From positions 1 to 64,000 of the forward strand of contig JADFDS010000008.1 in NCBI GenBank assembly GCA_018262715.1: a stretch of DNA of 64,000 nt. Direction: 5' to 3'. Shown here one piece after another: positions 62,725-64,000 of the stretch (position 1 is the first letter of the stretch; every line of letters begins with the position of its first letter). Position numbers and translations under genes: made by a program. The notes beneath the pieces are model-generated. The model saw nothing but the letters and a program-made list of their open reading frames with translations, did no database searches and was not told the origin of the DNA. The DNA comes from Bacteroidota bacterium (lineage in GTDB: Bacteria > Bacteroidota > Bacteroidia > Bacteroidales > VadinHA17).

Positions 62725-63627
62725 TCAGACAGCAGTGATCTCGGCCCTGAGCTTCGCCACATAATCACGTATCTCATCCAGGGTATCCACGGTGACGGTC
62801 ATCTCCGTACCCGTGGTGGTGATCACCTGCCGGAGGGTGTCAACGGTGATGTCTCCCGGCTGATAATAAATATCGAAAGTGTCAAACCAGCGATTGAGGT
62901 ACTTCAGTTTCTTGGTGTAAAAAACGACCATCGGGTCACTGTAATAGTTTTTCATGAAGCTCAGCAGGGAGATCAGAGAGTATTTCTGTTCGGCGATCTT
63001 GCCCACCACCTGCGGATCAGGATTCGCGGGGTCATAAGCCAGCTGCGTGGCGAGGTACATCGACTCTATCCATCCTCCCATGAGCATCAGTCCGAGGGTC
63101 CCCTCGTTGCCTTCCTCGCGGAGGTGGTGGTCAATCTTGCTGTAAACATCGTTCATAATCCGTGTCACCGAGTCGGGATTGCTCATTTCCGGATCGAGGC
63201 TTTTTATGGCATCGGAGACGAAGGAGTCGGGCATGCTGAGGCGGTTGCTGAGTGTCTTCAGGGTGTTGAAATAGCTCATTGTCTGCCTGTTGACGCCGAA
63301 GAGCTTGACATAGCCCATGTCTACTCCGTATACGCCGAGGTTCATTGCCGCCTTGTAGCTGCTCATGTAGAGATCGCGGTTCTCGGGCGGGAGGATGATT
63401 GTGTCATTGAAGTGGATGCCCAGTCTCTCGAAGATGTTGCATACCTCCACGGGTGTCATGAGGCCGTAATAGATTTCTCTTATGCGTGTGGTGTCACCCG
63501 GAGATTCCGGGATGTATGTAGAAAAGACCGGCGCCGGCGCTTTGATGCCCTTGTCTGTCCTGTTGCATGATGCGGTGAGCAGAATCACGGCGCATGTGGC
63601 AACGGTCACAGTCAGGAAATGTCTCAT
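62725..63627 (-). CDS. Lipoprotein of unknown function
   Basis: 300 residues from the ATG at 63627 (MRHFLTVTVATCAVILLTAS) with lipobox TASC; the 41 in-frame upstream residues come from the repeat and are probably untranslated. The mature protein is mainly helical (IREIYYGLMTPVEVCNIFERLG, FMKNYYSDPMVVFYTKKLKYLNRWFDTF) with no catalytic motif recognised. It precedes the alpha-2-macroglobulin gene on the same strand (81-nt gap) and may be co-transcribed with it. Confidence 0.75.
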   Translation of the reverse strand: MRHFLTVTVATCAVILLTASCNRTDKGIKAPAPVFSTYIPESPGDTTRIREIYYGLMTPVEVCNIFERLGIHFNDTIILPPENRDLYMSSYKAAMNLGVYGVDMGYVKLFGVNRQTMSYFNTLKTLSNRLSMPDSFVSDAIKSLDPEMSNPDSVTRIMNDVYSKIDHHLREEGNEGTLGLMLMGGWIESMYLATQLAYDPANPDPQVVGKIAEQKYSLISLLSFMKNYYSDPMVVFYTKKLKYLNRWFDTFDIYYQPGDITVDTLRQVITTTGTEMTVTVDTLDEIRDYVAKLRAEITAV

Positions 63628-63660
63628 TGTATGCAGAAATTTGCCACAAGGTAATAAAAA

Positions 63661-63808
63661 GTTGCGATTTGCGATTTGCGATGTTGCGATGTTGACCCAG
63701 ACCAACAGGCATTTTAGATGTGCGATCTGTGATTTGCGATTGCCGATCATCCTCGTGGACGCGGTCCCGATAGCCGGAAGTTGTCGGGGGGGGCAGGCAT
63801 TGTAGCAC
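63661..63808. repeat. Composite intergenic repeat
   Basis: GCGATTT GCGATTT GCGATGT heptads, GGCATTTTAGATG, further GCGAT heptads, and GCAGGCATTGTAGCAC at the right end. It fills the gap between the lipoprotein and the dnaG-like gene. Confidence 0.75.
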
Positions 63809-63814
63809 GCGTGA

Positions 63815-64000
63815 TCAGATAATCAGCCTCCCGCCCAGGCCGGCGGAGATCTTCTTCTGCAGCGAGGTCATCGCCTTGTACTGCTCCTGCAACCCGGATA
63901 TCTTATCATCATCACCGGCCGCCTCCGCCATCGCTTTGCGTATCTCCTTCTGCATCATCTTGATCTTGTCTCCCTTGAACTTGAGGACCGAATCGGGAAC
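63815..64000 (-). CDS. dnaG: C-terminus of probable DNA primase (gene continues past the window)
   Basis: 61 C-terminal residues before the stop at 63815: VPDSVLKFKGDKIKMMQKEI, an acidic segment (AAGDDDKISGLQEQYKALTS-like helix) and a final KISAGLGGRLII. This matches what I recall of Bacteroidota DnaG endings, which have a helical segment and finish 'KxLGxRxIx'. The catalytic TOPRIM domain is outside the window, so the call rests on this short tail. Confidence 0.5.
   Translation of the reverse strand, partial: VPDSVLKFKGDKIKMMQKEIRKAMAEAAGDDDKISGLQEQYKAMTSLQKKISAGLGGRLII

Overview
The window reads as a chromosomal stretch from a Bacteroidota bacterium, most likely a Bacteroidales-like member. 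The evidence is a type IX secretion C-terminal domain, an OMP_b-brl_3 receptor-like protein, SPOR proteins, propeller/Y_Y_Y/LytS-type sensor plus LytTR regulator, GH125 and GH29 enzymes, a PPi-type phosphofructokinase, and several start regions preceded by the Bacteroidota -7 element TAnnTTTG. Base composition looks moderate (near 50% GC) except for an AT-rich block at about 22.0-27.7 kb.

Layout. 0-6.5 kb: a co-oriented surface module with a T9SS-exported protein (5'-truncated by the window), a DUF4402 beta-sandwich protein and an outer-membrane usher-like barrel carrying three SPOR domains, followed by endonuclease IV. 7.4-20 kb: redox and envelope genes (old yellow enzyme, pirin, DUF6263 and receptor-like barrel pair, ferredoxin, NDH-2) and a nitric-oxide block (His-rich DUF6448-like protein plus quinol NO reductase) beside an AraC-type regulator. 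20-22.9 kb: ABC exporter and CDF transporter. 23-27.7 kb: a decayed island ending at tRNA-Met(CAT), with a frameshifted, truncated DNA methyltransferase, an unknown protein, a SWIM zinc-finger protein and an integrase remnant. 27.9-31.3 kb: methylthioribose salvage pair (class II aldolase-like, MtnA), a TetR regulator and Lgt.

31.4-47.5 kb is nearly all plus strand and is the metabolic core: Ig-like lipoprotein, GH125 mannosidase, ROK kinase, CBM9-like protein, PPi-PFK, PIG-L deacetylase, SIS-domain protein, second ROK kinase, small membrane protein, acyl-CoA ligase, IspD, GNAT protein and two GH29 fucosidases. Together the glycan genes suggest trimming of mannose/fucose/GlcNAc-containing glycans and an amino-sugar route that uses PIG-L and SIS enzymes where NagA and NagB are expected. 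47.7-54.5 kb carries two signalling systems, a SPOR protein and a striking tRNA-derived tandem array. 54.5-62.6 kb is the PBP1C/alpha-2-macroglobulin pair, followed by a lipoprotein and the C-terminus of a probable DnaG.

Non-coding structure is unusually rich. A composite intergenic repeat (short GCGATTT/GCGATGT runs, a GGCC-N-GGCC palindrome and an ACAATGC motif) recurs at least six times, once inside pbpC. There is a 60-nt in-frame repeat in the signal region of the sensor kinase, a 31-nt repeat before the first fucosidase, and a 79-nt array of palindrome-interrupted tRNA halves. All functional calls are from reading the sequence and family knowledge; no searches were run.
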